The notes: a model not told the origin generated them from the letters alone. DNA of 64,000 nt from Lumbricus rubellus (GCA_945859605.1 OX243824.1:26678264-26742263), one strand, 5' to 3'. Numbered from the stretch's first letter, positions 1 through 12,455 are shown. Translations and numbers: made by a program.

Positions 1-84
1 CGCTCTTTCTATGACGCTCTTTCTATGACGCTCTTTCTATGACGCTCTTTCTATGACGCTCTTTCTATGACGCTCTTCCTCTAT
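1..84. repeat. 14-bp minisatellite at the window edge
   Basis: Five near-perfect copies of the 14-mer CGCTCTTTCTATGA run from base 1 to 70, followed by one decayed copy. The array begins at the window edge, so its true length is unknown. Confidence 0.9.
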
Positions 85-119
85 TTCTTTTTTTAAAAGT
101 CATTCCGTCAACCTGTCTG

Positions 120-445
120 CCCTTCAGTTTACTTCCTTTAAACTCTTTCTCTTTCACACTTTCTTCTTCCGCCTCTTCTTCTTCTTCGTCCTGCTATTTA
201 TTTCTGCATGTATTTCTCCCGCTCTCATTCTCTCGCTCTCTCACTCATTCTCTCCCCCTCACCCTCTTCATTCTCTCTCTTCTTTCTCTGCATTCTCTCT
301 CTCTCTCTCCTATCTCTCCCGTTTCTCGCTCTTTCTGTCTCTTTGTATGTCTGTCTGTCTCTGTGTCTGTCTCTTTCTGTCTCTGCGTCTGTCTGTCTCT
401 GTCTGTCTCTGCCTCTGTCTGTCTGTCTGTCTGTCTCTCAATATA
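120..445. repeat. CT-rich tract with (GTCT)n
   Basis: An almost pure pyrimidine strand (CT, TCTC, then GTCT units). The long translations on both strands are serine/leucine or arginine/glutamate repeats produced by this composition and are not genes. A short AATC run follows at about 500-530. Confidence 0.85.
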
Positions 446-659
446 CCATTTCCCTCTATCTCTCGAGTCTATATCTTCCACATATAGATATCTACCTCTC
501 AATCAATCAATCAACCAATCAATCAATCTTACTCATTGTTTTTGCTTTATCTATTTGCCAGCATATCTCTCTTCCTCCTGTTTCCTCGCATATGCTTCTG
601 TCTCTCTCATTCTCTGTCCGGCTCATGGTTCATTGCGACGTCGTTAGTCTGATGGGCAA

Positions 660-3345
660 TTAATTCCGGCTTATCCTTTTTCTAATGACAATTGATTGAC
701 AGGCGATGAAACCCTTCGTCACAATGAAGCCACCATCCTTTAATGTACAACATTCTTTATAATACAAAACATCCTATAAAATACAACATCTTATAAAACG
801 TCGCTTCTTTTCATGTCAGACCATTGTTTGCAAAACGTCAATATTATAAATAGAACATAACGATAAAATCAATGATCAATATAATATGACGTGTGCAACT
901 GTGCATGCACATCAAAATTACATTTTCATTATATCCATGACGTAGAATAATGAGCATGTCGTAATGCAAGAGTGTAGAAATAGACCTACATATTATATTA
1001 TTTGCATCTATGAATTAAACAGTTGAGACTGCTGTTGGCATGTATGCGTGCATGCACGTACGTATACAAGTATGTATTTTATGTGCGTACGTACGTGCAT
1101 AATGCATATGTATGTATGTAGTATGTATGCATGCCTCAATTGCCTTGGATGCCATAGTGCACTGATGACGTCACAATGATGGAGCGTCACCTAACCGTCT
1201 ATGGATGACTGCATCGCAATGACGTCACAATAGGACAATGCAAATAATCATAATATTATAATTATCTCTTAAATATAAATCATGAGGCAGTTCAATGCGT
1301 GCATTCTCATTATATACCAGATAGTTTGAAGAAATCATCGAAACAGTATGAACTTTGCATTCCATATTATAGGCGGAAGTATTGCGGACTGTCTTCCGCT
1401 TTCTCTTGCGACTTCCGGTGTAGACAGGAAACTCGTTCTTTCGTTCTTTCGTCCGCTCGGAAGGCAATAGAATCCGTAGTCACCCCATCCGGGCGCTAGG
1501 ACTTCCAGTGTTCATTAACAGTGAATGGGATTAGCTGGCTCTGCTCTGCGTGGACTAATGAGTGTAGGCTAAGCTTACACAGTAACAGAGGCACCGAAGA
1601 AGGCAACTATTATGGAGGTATGGAAATTTGTGTAAACAATTATATAGGCCTATATCAGGTTGCTTCCTTATCCACAGGTGCCGCCCCAGTTTAATTTTTC
1701 ATTTGATAACAGAAATGTTGATTAAAATGACGAAATTTCCAGAGACTATCTTTTGCTGTGAAATTCTAATGGATCGTATAGATGTGTCATTTAAACTATT
1801 AATGCGCGCGTTCTAGATACCAGAGGATTTGAGGATAAGGTCGTTTGCACCTCAGCAGCATTCTATAGACTAGTATAGAGGTGAAAGTATTGGAATAATA
1901 TATGATGATAAAAAATATTAGAAGAATAGAACTTCTATAGGCCTAGTAGGCCTAACCTGCAGAATGCAGATGCTACCTCTCTGGAACCCTGACTGACTAA
2001 AATGGCGGACTTGTGTCACACAACGAAATGTTACCCAATTGCATTTCTTACCTGACCCGCTAGGTGTCAGCTCGTTGACCAAATGCTGCATTGCAACAGA
2101 TTGAAGAAGCCTCTTATAAGTTAAACATCATCACGTTTCATGCAGCAATTTAAACACCTAGCCACATGTTGCAGTTAATAAATTTAAACAATTAGTTCGC
2201 AACAAAGTACGTCCAGGGTTGATCATTAATTTTTGGGTCATTTTCGGATTTAATCGAATACTACCGGCATTCGAATCTAAAATCGAAACTTCACAGACCC
2301 ATACAACAACCCGCAAGACAACCACCGAAAAGTCATAGCCTATGCGCCTGCCTTGCAAGTTGATTAACACTAGATTAACTATTAATTAGCTCTAGCTTAT
2401 TGCCTACAAGATTATAGATCTATGGTTAGATAATTATTATCGAGGACAGCAATATATTTGAAAAACGACTAAATGGCGTGCATTGAAATCGTAGTGGATT
2501 TCGAAGGTGGCAAGGTGACGCATTCAGATACATGTAAGCTAAATTTGTAAGCTCCTCAGATATAATTATTAGCCTATATGTAGCAGTGGTTTGAAGGTAC
2601 TTAAAGTATGTAACGAGCGCATTGAAGTTCTTTATCTCTCCATTGGTCGCGTTCATATCTTCCAGCACGCCGAATATCATGCAAAACGCTAGTTATCAGT
2701 TACCAATAAAGCTTCAGAAATCTTGGATAATAATCTGGTATTACGAGTGAAATTCTGTTAACTGTTACAGTACAGCAGCAGCTGTCCTAGGCAGAGGCAA
2801 ATGACGTCAGATTTACGTCATTTTCCGTTGAAAACGACGTCATATCCAGCTGGGATATAATATCCTGGATAATGCGTTGTCGTGCGTCGCTTTGATAAGG
2901 GTCTTTATCTCAATGGAGTGGGATAATTAGAAGGGGAGGCGAGAGAACGTGGAAATGTGACGAGATCACATCTCGGCATGCAACACCAACGGCGTTCCAC
3001 GTATTATACGAGTGTAAGCTGATATTTAATGCGATCTTCTCGTGCAACATTCCTCGCTTTTTACGACGCCTGCTCTTTACCGTTTTTTCTCTCTCGACAA
3101 GACCTTTTCTCGCTGAGAACTATGCTTTTTTATTATTATAATAGGCCTATTATACAAGTCGAATCTTTTGCATTGAAGGTCTTCATATCGAATACACTCA
3201 ATACAGCAATGCTCCGACCGTGTGTTATATCATGGACACCAAGCAATATTCTTGATTGAAGCTTGTATGATATTGACGATAATATTGTCGCATTTTGTCT
3301 AACTTAGCCTATAGTTTGTTTAGGATTGAATGTTTCTGAGTTGAT
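660..3345. other. Intergenic; CRE-like octamers only
   Basis: No coding region, RNA gene or transposon end was recognised. Exact TGACGTCA octamers occur at 1166-1173, 1220-1227 and 2812-2819, with a one-mismatch site at 2835-2842. Short open frames here resemble no family. Confidence 0.5.
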
Positions 3346-3745
3346 TCAGTGTGTTTGTGTGTGTCTGCCAGTGTCCATGTCTATGCCTCTATTTTGTATT
3401 ATGAAAACACACAAGTAGATTTGTCTGCATTGAACTTCTTCGTATATCGTGTAGGCTATACGACAAAGCCCCACTGTATATTTTACATTACGGGCTGTGT
3501 GTCTGTCTGTCAATGTGTCTGTCAGTCTGTCTCCTATTTTTCCATTGGTCTACAACTGTAGTTTTATGTGTCTGCATAATAGTTACTGTGCGACTGTTCC
3601 TGTCTCATTCTAATTTCCATTGACATGTCAGAATGATTGTCTGTCACCGGTTATATGTCTATGTACATCTGTCTGTCTGTCTGTCTGTCTGTCTGACTGT
3701 CTGTCTGTCTGACTGTCTGTCTGTCTCTCTGTCTGTCTGACTGTG
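3345..3745. repeat. (GTCT)n / GTGTCTGT simple repeat
   Basis: Interrupted GTCT and GTGT units at 3345-3545 and a cleaner GTCT/GACT run at about 3665-3745. Confidence 0.85.
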
Positions 3746-4107
3746 AGTAATCGTAAACTCGAAACTTCTACAGCCCCGGGAAATCGGTTCTTATAAGTAT
3801 TATTTCGACCAGTAAATATAATATTCTGTGTTAATAGACTTCAATGGAATGTTTAAAGAGAGAAGGAGTATGTTTAGTCTACTAATTAAGTCACACACAT
3901 GGGTGAAAAGATGGTCTACGTCAAAGACATGATGAATTATTTTAAATAGATTTTAGTATTTACCAGACTTTATGCTTATAACCAAAAATAATAAGTGTTT
4001 TGTGAGTGAACCTGACGTGCGTGACTTCAGCTCATACGAAAGAAGGAAAGTCCACATATTGAGACAAAAAGACAAGGACAGAGATACAAGCGAAGAGGTT
4101 GTATTAT

Positions 4108-4440
4108 AGTAGACCGAAGCACAGCTGCGTGTGTTGGACAGCTCTATTTCTTTTTGCGACATGATTATTGATAATGCACGACGAAAGAAATGGATACGGC
4201 ATACGCTAAGAGGAGACAACCTGGTGAAAACGATGTTAGAAGAAAAACTGGAGGGGAAACGAACAAGTGGAAGACCACGACAGATGATGTTAGACACGTT
4301 GATGACGAGGATTGGATTCCAAAAACTAAAGAAGAAGGCCGAGCGGAGGGAAGAGTGGCGACACTGGACAGCCAAACCTGCCGAGGGGCAGAGAACCAGA
4401 AGAAGAAGACGACGATTGATAATGTATCTGGACTTCTGTA
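4108..4440 (+). pseudogene. Non-LTR retrotransposon RT C-terminal fragment
   Basis: Translation of the frame from 4131 gives RRKKWIRHTLRGDNL, then GRPRQMMLDTL and a lysine/arginine-rich end. This layout (basic block, GH/RH-hydrophobic-RGD, then G-R-P-R) is the C-terminal segment found after the RT domain in many animal LINEs. The polymerase and endonuclease parts are absent, so this is a 5'-truncated copy. A second frame (from 4190) carries the related string CRGAENQKK near the end, so at least one frameshift is likely. The clade is not assigned. Confidence 0.65.
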
Positions 4441-4499
4441 AACACATTAAATTCAGTAGCCACTCAAAATGAGCATGGCGTTGTAACGGTTTCAAGTAT

Positions 4500-5700
4500 C
4501 ATCCACAAGGGAATTGATTCTCGGTAAATCTCAACCATATTCCTTCCGTCAATAATTTGCCACCAGATTCAGAATCTGCGCAATTTCCGAGAATTTAGGA
4601 ACTCGCGAAAAGCACCAATCGTGTCTTCGTCAGTATACTGCATGTAGATGGGATTGACACTGATGTTGGGACTCTGGAGATATTCTAAGGAGTGCATAGA
4701 TTGTGTGGATGGATGCCTCGTATGCATCCACTTCGCAGGAAATGCACTTGTAAAATGGATTTATGTGTTTGTATACGCATAACCGACAAAGAAATGGCTT
4801 CATCTCTGAGGGAAGGGTAAAAAGAAGTTGAAGAAAACAAGGAGAATATGAATGGAAAAGAAGAGGGAAAGACCTATGAAGATAGAGAAGAAGATACGGA
4901 GGAGAAGAGGAAAGAGGAGGAGGAAGAAATGGACTGGGAAGGAAACTTAGGAGGAGGCGAAGAAGGAGAGGGAGAAGAATAACAACGAGAAGCTGAAGAA
5001 GGAAGAGAATGAGTGGAGAATGAGTATTTTATTATCTAATTTTTTTTATATAAATGAAGTGCTATAGCGACTTCATTCTCTTAGTCTCGGCATATGAAGG
5101 CTGCTAAGTTGTCTAATTCCTTACCAATAGAACCTCTCACCTACAGGCACGATCGATGTATTCATTCCATGACTGAACTCTCCTCTAGAGGGCGTAAGTG
5201 AGACAGAAATCTAGATTCATTTATCTGTCCTGGAGGTGATTAGAATCCCAGATCTCAAAGTGGCAATCAGACTCGGACCTCATCTCTGCTATAACTCGAC
5301 AACCCATTTGACACGACATAGCGCTCATGAAACATGCGGTGCCCTACATTTAGTTTTTTGGTAGCGTTCTATATATGTTATTGTATTGTAGGCCTATCCG
5401 TAAATTAAAGATTATTATTACAATATATCCGGAAATAATGGCCACTCGATCTTCATCTTCTATTAACTGGTTTAATTATATTATCTTACCTTTTAACTCA
5501 TTTTATTATCTTATTTAAATCTACTATAGCCTAGATTTTATTCTGTTTGTGCCTTTCGTTTTATACTTATAGCTTTATCTTTATATTTTATTTCAATATC
5601 AATAATTTTTGCATCTTATTTTATTATCTAATTTTTGTCCTGTTATTATTGTGCACTAAAATAAACAGTGTCTTGACGTCAGAAGATACATCGGGGCTTA
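4500..5700. other. Intergenic; GA-rich tract
   Basis: No gene seen. About 4800-5010 is a purine-rich (GA/AAG) tract. The remainder is AT-rich without a recognisable element. Confidence 0.5.
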
Positions 5701-5734
5701 ATGGCATTACTTCAAATAATTATGGATCAATCAC

Positions 5735-5790
5735 TCACTCACCAATCAATCAATCACTCAATCAATCAATCAATGTACTTTATTGATCAC
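5735..5790 (-). repeat. (AATC)n-tailed LINE/SINE 3' end, candidate
   Basis: An AATC run is followed by a sequence that reads on the minus strand as GATCAATAAAGTACATTGATTG. A similar minus-strand arrangement, an AATAAA-like word followed by a TTGA-type tail, occurs at 13835-13872. Two copies suggest a retroposon 3' tail; the body is not identifiable. Confidence 0.35.
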
Positions 5791-5917
5791 CATAATCATG
5801 CCAGCAAGCATTTTAGACATTTAAGAGCGTCAATGGGCAGACCCAAAGGACATAAGGTCAATAGGTCACCTAGTTTCGTCAACAATTAATTAAATAGTGT
5901 CTTTTAAAACATATTGT

Positions 5918-6336
5918 CTTCAAACAATGCATGGTGCTCATTCCTAATCTTACATGTGCGCAACATTTCTTTAATACAATGAACACAAAGTAAACAAAAA
6001 TCATATCAGCACTGCAATGCATGCACAATGTCAATACCATGTGGTAGAGTTTTATACAATCGCAGCTATCAGACGCGTATTTAAATCAGTAGCTTAAGCA
6101 TAATTATGTATTGCAGGCTTTCTGTTAAGTTAGTATAGTTAAAATAATCATGCCTTCAAACAATGCATGTTGTCCAACTGTCCATTCCTAATCTTACATG
6201 AGAGCAACATTTCTTTAATACAATGAACACAAAGTAAACCAAAATCATCTCAGCACAGCAATGCATGCAAAAAACATGTAGAAGATTTTTTATACAATTG
6301 CAGCTGTTAGGCGCGTATTTAAATCAGTCTTTTAAG
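5918..6336. repeat. Diverged tandem duplication, offset about 236 bp
   Basis: Copy 1 (5918-6096) and copy 2 (6154-6336) share ordered blocks: CTTCAAACAATGCATG, ATTCCTAATCTTACATG, TTTCTTTAATACAATGAACA and GCGTATTTAAATCAGT. The copies differ by point changes and small indels. No coding sense was found. Confidence 0.8.
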
Positions 6337-6855
6337 ATTATCAAGTAGGGTCTACAAAGCCCTACATCTTACTGCGCGGCGTGATCACATATATAAAAAA
6401 ATCTCGTCCTAAATAGACACAGTCACTCTGCTTGCTAAAGAAACTGAATGATAAATGCGCAAAATAAGCCATTGCGAAATGAGCAAAGGAAACGCAGTTA
6501 GATAATCGCCATGTTGGAAAAGGAATTATGAATTCGCATGACACCATGGCACGATACGTCGTTGGATGGTGAAAAGATCTATTATATCGCCCTCGGATGG
6601 AACAAGAGAACGACTGGAGACTCGTCAGAAAGAAATGACACGAGCAAATCAGCAAAAACGCCTACCATAAATATTTCTGGCAGGCGACGCTCAGGCCTAG
6701 CTTCTCCATTTACACTATATTGTATAGCTCATCTGCATTGCCTCTTTCATAAGTAGCCTGCTATGCGAGTATAGGCCTATAAGTCATGTGCGTATTCACA
6801 TAAAATGTAGGTCTATATAATATTATGTTTATATGTGTATGTATGTATGTATGAC
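6337..6855. other. Intergenic before LINE
   Basis: No gene recognised. A short (TGTA)n run at about 6833-6852 directly precedes the LINE 5' region and may be part of its insertion target. Confidence 0.5.
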
Positions 6856-9800
6856 AGTCTGGATGGTTTGCGCTTGCGTGTGGTGTGCCGACCTGTACAG
6901 CTCGTGGATTAAAATCGGTTTTAGCTAGTCTTAGGCGATTCTGAGCGCTCTAGTTTTTTTTCTACTTTGCGTCTGCAACTGTCTGGATATTGATGATTGT
7001 CAATTTCAACCTGTTGAACGAATATTTTTGGAGTTTATTCTACTTTAAACTTCGCTACAATCTACGATGGATCCAAAATGCATCGTGTACAATTCTTCGG
7101 AACTCCGCTCGTACAACTCTACGTCGCTACTCATCCCTCGCGTCGTACGAAAGACACTCTTCTACCTACGTCTCTGGTGCCCGTCATGGCAGCGGCCCGC
7201 GCCTGTCTGTTCTACTCCTCCCCCCTCTTTCGTCTCCCTAACCTCTCTGCAGCAGTCTGGATTACCGTCGACGTCTCCTTCCCTGTCCTCCTCTCCGTCC
7301 CCTGCGACGGTCGACGGAGGGCAGCGGTGTGGATCTTCGTCTGCGTCTGACTCACCTTCTACGCCTCCGGCTCCGTCCTACTCACCGTCTGCTGCGACAG
7401 TACGTGGAGGAATTGAGGGTTTGAGACTTGGAACATTTAACGCTCGCTCTTTGGGAAATAAGTTTATGGAAGTATCCAACATGATAACTCATCATAACCT
7501 TGACATCCTCGTCGTAACGGAGTCCTGGCACTCCACCTCATCGGATGTACCGGTTCGCCGCTCAACCCCTCCGGGCTTTCTATCTCTCGACGCTCCTCGT
7601 CCGATTGAACCCCCAGCTGACGCGCTGGCGCAGAATCATGGGGGTATCGTCGTCTTCTATCGTGAACATCTTCAAGTCAAACGGATCCCTATTCCTCTGA
7701 CGCTCACCACCTTCGAGCTTCTGGGATTTTCCTGTTCCTCCGCCAGAGGGCCGTTTACTGCCTTCGCCCTCTACCGACCGGGATCTGCAAAGCCAACGCC
7801 AGTCTTCTTCTCGGAGTTCACTGCTTTTATGGAAATCTTCTCTACCTACAACAGCCAATTAATCATCACTGGTGATCTGAACATTCACTTGGAACAACCG
7901 GACCTTCCGGAAACTATTCGCTTTCAAGACCTTCTCTCTCAGTTCGGCCTCATCCAACACGTCGCCGAGCCTACTCACGTTCTCGGTGGCTGGCTTGATG
8001 TGATCATCACGCGGGATGACTGCGCCATTTCTGACGTCAGAGTGGAACCTCCTTCCATCTCTGATCATGGCCTTGTCCTCTACAACGCTCCTTTCCTCTC
8101 CGCTCAACCCACGTACGCCCTCCGCCACTCCCGTGGATGGAGGAACTTAAACCGGGACGCTTTCCGTACTGGACTACTCAACAGCCCTCTCTGCGCTGAC
8201 CTGTCTTCACGGGTGGACGATTCTACCGAGGAGCTCTTCGACCTCTACGATGCGACGGTTCTTCCTCTCATTGACTCCCTCCTTCCGGTCCGTTCGCACC
8301 GGATCCGTCATCGACCGCTAGTACCCTGGTTCGACGCTCACTGTCGTGCTCTGCGTCGGGAAGTTAGACGTCTGGAGCGTCGATATCGCCGCTCTCGCGA
8401 CCCAGCTGACCGCCTCACCTGGATCCATCGCCTTCGGAAGATGCACAGCGACTTTCGTACCAGGGAAACGCAATACTGGGAGGAGCTGGTCGTTCGAGAC
8501 GGACATAGCCCGCGCCGGTTGTGGTCGGCTCTCGCCGGGATTCTCGGCCGCTCTGCTGCTTCTCGCACCCCTCCGTCGTCAGATTTCACGGCCGACGACT
8601 ACCTGGACTTTATGACGGAGAAGATCGCCGCGACTCGTCGGTCAACGGAGGGTTCTCCGCCTCCGTCTTTCCCTCCTTCAACTTCATCTGCCCCCCTCAA
8701 CGAATGGCAGCCGCTACAGCCTGACGCTCTCAGACGCCTCATCGAAAGCTCCACGTCGAAGTCTTGCGAGTTGGATATTCTTCCGCCATTTATAGTTAAA
8801 GAGTTTTTAGACGAGTTCTTGCCTTTTTTGCTGTTACTATGCAATTCTTCATTGGCTCAGGGTTCTGTTCCAGCTCAGCACAAGAGAGCTGTTGTTTTTC
8901 CTTCTCTCAAGCGCCAGGGTCTAGACCCTAGCACCCCCTCCAACTATCGTCCCATCTCTAATCTCTCCTTTCTTTCCAAACTCCTGGAAAAATGTGTCTC
9001 GATCCAGCTAGTGGACTACCTTGAAACCAATTCACTAATGCCCTCACTCCAATCTGGCTTTAGGAAATACCATTCTACTGAGTCTCTTATCACCCGCTTA
9101 CTTGCTGACGTCTTTGCAGCAACTGACCAAAGTCACATCACCTTGCTAGCTCTGTTTGACGTTAGTGCAGCGTTCGACACTGTCGACCACGCCATACTCC
9201 TTGAGCGTCTTTCTAAATCCTTCGGCATTGGCGACTCTGCCCTTCTCTGGTTCAGTTCTTTCCTCTCAGACCGCTCCTTATCTGTGATCTTTGGTTCCAC
9301 ACGCTCTGCCTGGTCCCCTGTTCCATACGGCTTGCCTCAAGGCTCGGTCCTGGCACCGCTTCTTTACATACTCTACACCGCAGATTTATCACTCATACTC
9401 TCCCTCAAGGGTGCTTCGGCTCATCAATACGCTGATGATACGCAAGCCTTTGTTCATGGCCCGTCCAGTACAGCTGCCTCACTGGTTGCCACTATTCTTG
9501 ATGCCACCTCGGCCCTAGACCAGTGGATGTCCTCCAACCGTCTCCGCTTGAATTCTGAAAAAAACCAATACATCTGGCTTGGAGGCCGAGCCCAGCTTGC
9601 GAAGATCGACATGGAGCTCCTCCGTACTTTGTTTCCTGATGTCCATTTCTCTCCCACAGTTCGTGACTTGGGTTTCACTCTGGATTCAGCCCTTTCTTTC
9701 TCGGACCATGTCAACCGTGTCTCACGTACATGTCTCTACCACCTACGCCAGCTGCGAACTATTCGCCATTCACTCTCTCCGCAAGCTGTTAAGGCGCTTG

Positions 9801-10371
9801 TTCATGCCCTGATCTGCTCTAGGGTTGACTTTGGGAACTCTGCTTACGCCGGTCTCTCCTCACTCAACCGTTCCAAACTTCAGACAATTCTAAATGCTGC
9901 TGCTCGCCTAATTGCCGGTCTTCCCAAGTTCTCTCATATTTCTGTCTTTATTCGGGACACTCTCCACTGGCTTCCTGTACCACAGCGCATTGAGTTTAAG
10001 ATTCTGACACTCATGCGCAATTCTCTTCTTGGGGTAGCTCCCTCTTACCTCCGTTCTCTCTGCATCCCGGTCTCCTCTCTCCCCGGCCGCTCTGCCCTTC
10101 GCTCGGCAGCCAGCGGCCTCCTTGTCGTGCCTCGCATGCGTGGAGCCACTGCCCAGTCCAGAAGCTTTGCTTATGCTGGCCCATCCTACTGGAACCGTCT
10201 TCCTCACAAACTTCGTCTTGAGCTTCTTAGTCTCTCTCTCCCTTTGTTTAGGAAACGCCTGAAGACTATGCTATTCATTAGCGGCAGTGCTAACTAGGGT
10301 CGGGAGCGCTACTGAATCTGTGAGCGGCGCTATATAAATGTTCAACTACAACTACAATTACAACTACAATT
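6856..10371 (+). mobile_element. L2/CR1-like LINE, apparently intact ORF2
   Basis: The element comprises a probable 5' untranslated region (about 6856-7066), one long frame (7067-10297) and a short 3' untranslated region that ends with GGCGCTATATAAATG and ACAACTACAATTACAACTAC before an (ATGT)n tail. The 5' boundary is inferred from the end of a TGTA run. No separate upstream ORF1 was recognised. A microsatellite tail after a short GC-rich 3' end fits the CR1/L2 group. Confidence 0.8.
7067..10297 (+). CDS. LINE endonuclease-reverse transcriptase (1076 aa)
   Basis: This is the ORF2-type protein that nicks target DNA and reverse-transcribes the element RNA at the nick. Residues 1-115 are a serine/proline-rich lead. 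Residues about 118-345 are an exonuclease/endonuclease/phosphatase fold, with FNARSL, the catalytic-type TESWH, GDLNIH and SDH near residue 330. Residues about 600-830 are the RT, with NYRPISN near 624, FDVSAAFDTVDH near 696, GLPQGSVLAPLLY and QYADDTQ near 787. The end carries LHWLPVPQR and GVAPSYL, typical of L2/CR1 proteins. No stop or frameshift interrupts it. The start is the first ATG of the frame after an AT-rich leader; a later start would still keep the endonuclease. Assignment to L2 rather than CR1 rests on overall resemblance. Confidence 0.88.
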   Translation: MDPKCIVYNSSELRSYNSTSLLIPRVVRKTLFYLRLWCPSWQRPAPVCSTPPPSFVSLTSLQQSGLPSTSPSLSSSPSPATVDGGQRCGSSSASDSPSTPPAPSYSPSAATVRGGIEGLRLGTFNARSLGNKFMEVSNMITHHNLDILVVTESWHSTSSDVPVRRSTPPGFLSLDAPRPIEPPADALAQNHGGIVVFYREHLQVKRIPIPLTLTTFELLGFSCSSARGPFTAFALYRPGSAKPTPVFFSEFTAFMEIFSTYNSQLIITGDLNIHLEQPDLPETIRFQDLLSQFGLIQHVAEPTHVLGGWLDVIITRDDCAISDVRVEPPSISDHGLVLYNAPFLSAQPTYALRHSRGWRNLNRDAFRTGLLNSPLCADLSSRVDDSTEELFDLYDATVLPLIDSLLPVRSHRIRHRPLVPWFDAHCRALRREVRRLERRYRRSRDPADRLTWIHRLRKMHSDFRTRETQYWEELVVRDGHSPRRLWSALAGILGRSAASRTPPSSDFTADDYLDFMTEKIAATRRSTEGSPPPSFPPSTSSAPLNEWQPLQPDALRRLIESSTSKSCELDILPPFIVKEFLDEFLPFLLLLCNSSLAQGSVPAQHKRAVVFPSLKRQGLDPSTPSNYRPISNLSFLSKLLEKCVSIQLVDYLETNSLMPSLQSGFRKYHSTESLITRLLADVFAATDQSHITLLALFDVSAAFDTVDHAILLERLSKSFGIGDSALLWFSSFLSDRSLSVIFGSTRSAWSPVPYGLPQGSVLAPLLYILYTADLSLILSLKGASAHQYADDTQAFVHGPSSTAASLVATILDATSALDQWMSSNRLRLNSEKNQYIWLGGRAQLAKIDMELLRTLFPDVHFSPTVRDLGFTLDSALSFSDHVNRVSRTCLYHLRQLRTIRHSLSPQAVKALVHALICSRVDFGNSAYAGLSSLNRSKLQTILNAAARLIAGLPKFSHISVFIRDTLHWLPVPQRIEFKILTLMRNSLLGVAPSYLRSLCIPVSSLPGRSALRSAASGLLVVPRMRGATAQSRSFAYAGPSYWNRLPHKLRLELLSLSLPLFRKRLKTMLFISGSAN

Positions 10372-10530
10372 ATGTATGTATGTATGTATGTATGTATGTA
10401 TGTATGTATGTATGTATGTATGTATGTATGTATGTATGTATGTATGTATGTATGTATGTATGTATGTATGTATGTATGTATGTATGTATGTATGCATGCA
10501 TGCATGCATGCATGTATGTATGTATGTATA
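10371..10530. repeat. (ATGT)n array, LINE tail
   Basis: About 40 tetranucleotide units, ending in ATGC variants, abut the LINE 3' end directly. It may be the templated tail, the pre-existing target, or both. Confidence 0.9.
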
Positions 10531-12235
10531 TTGTATAATATTATATGTATGTATGTAGATATGTAGGCCTACATGTACTACTTATGTATGTGCGTATGCA
10601 TGAATGCGAGCTTGTATGTTTGTATGTACATAATTATGCATACATGTTAGAGATTGCAAACAACAAAGCTGCTTGTCAAGCACTGGATGTAAATGTAGGC
10701 CTACAAAGGGTGATTTCTTTTTAAAATCCTCCTATGGCTTATCAGACCGAATGGCTTTTGAAGCAGGTTATGATAGAGCCTCCACATAAAATGTATGTAA
10801 TCTTACAGCAGAAGTGTTAGTGCTGCTCTTGATGCTTTTCCCGAACCACATGATTATCGTACCGGTGCACATGGGTTATGTAATATGTATAGGCCTAATA
10901 TCACATCTGCGGCCTTGATGTTGAGGACAGCGAAGAAAATAGGAAAGAGGAGAGGGCGACAGAAGAGGAGAATATGAAGAAAGTGGCAGAAAATAGAAAA
11001 TAGCCTATAATCGAATTTGTCTTTTCGCTATTGATCGAAAAAGCGATGGCTCGCTAATAAAAATCAAACGCTTAACATGGCATCACTGAGGAAGTAGATC
11101 TACAATATTCGCTTTATGCTAATTAGCGTATAGGCTAGACGGATCTATAGTTCTATACCCAGTAGGGCCTATTACCCGGGCATGCAATGCTTATTGGATT
11201 TGCATCCTTGTTTTGATACCACAAAAAGGATTTGTCTACTGGACTTTGTACACTGTAGAAATTATACAACTTGAAGTCTGCGGTCGGAATCCGCCTTCGA
11301 ACGGGACAATTCATGTTCGGCAAGTCTGTAGGCCTATCTACGACTCCACGTGCCATTTACAAGACAGTGGTTATTAAAACAATAGGATTGTTGATAGCTG
11401 AAACTTAGTAACATCATCTGACAAACTAATATTGTTGCTGTGCATGTTGAAAGTTGAAACTGAAGACCATGCCAATTACCAGCTGGTTTCCCTTTCTATA
11501 GTGCAACGAAAGTGTTGTAGAAGCAAGGGATTTAAAATAAAAGAAAGAGGATGTTTGCAACATGCACCGGAAAGAAATAACAGCAGGTCGAAATTGTCTA
11601 ACTGGATGTGCTTCTAAATTCACGAAACGTCAGCAAATTGAGCAAATGCACAAATGCACATCCCTAGATTATCCTGTCCTGCAGTGTCTCAACATCAACA
11701 CCAAGGCCAATGCGTTTAAAAACAAACTCAAGTGCACTCGTGAAACCAAGACCTTGGTCTCGATGACAACCGGAAGGACGAAGCATTGACCGCATAAATC
11801 TCAAAATAGAAAACCATATTCAACGGCACACGAAAGGAAATAGATAAATAATATTCCTATGGAACATGATTGGCTCCATTTCGTCGGCCTATTATACATG
11901 AACTGCAACCCCGACAATTTGACGACTGTTCTCCATCCATCACGATGTCTTTAGAAGAGACTGCGACAGAACAATATTCGAAATCGGGGAATAATTTCGC
12001 ACAAAGCAAAGCATGACTGACTGGTGTTTACCCCGAATTGACCGACCTTTGACCTTCGTCCATCCTTCAAGGCCGACTCACCCACCGACCAATGTCTATC
12101 CATCCTTCAAGACAATTCTGGCAACAGATTCAGGGGATTGACGGTGGGTCCGGAGGCAGGGAGAGAAGGGTGTTCCATATGAGCGCCAATTGGCATCGCG
12201 TTATATCCAACGACATCACTGAACAATTGGCTACC
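10531..12235. other. Intergenic
   Basis: No gene, RNA or transposon end recognised. Scattered TAGGCCTA words and short open frames without family resemblance. Confidence 0.45.
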
Positions 12236-12455
12236 CTGCACCCAACTGAACAATACCTACACCCCACTGAACAATACCTACACCCCACTGAACAATACCC
12301 TATACCCCACTGAACAATACCCTACACCCACTGAACAATACCCTATATATACCCCATTGAACAATACCCTATACCCCACTGAACAATACCCTACACCCAC
12401 TGAACAATACCCTATACCCCACTGAACAATACCCTACACCCCACTGAACAATACC
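12236..12455. repeat. 21-26-bp minisatellite
   Basis: About ten imperfect copies of a unit containing CCACTGAACAATACCCTA. Unit length varies with CTACAC, CTATACC and CTATATATACC variants. Confidence 0.9.

Noticed and set aside
8318..8844. Several 60-90-codon frames within the LINE on both strands
   Set aside because: Shadows of the 1076-codon endonuclease-RT frame in GC-rich DNA.
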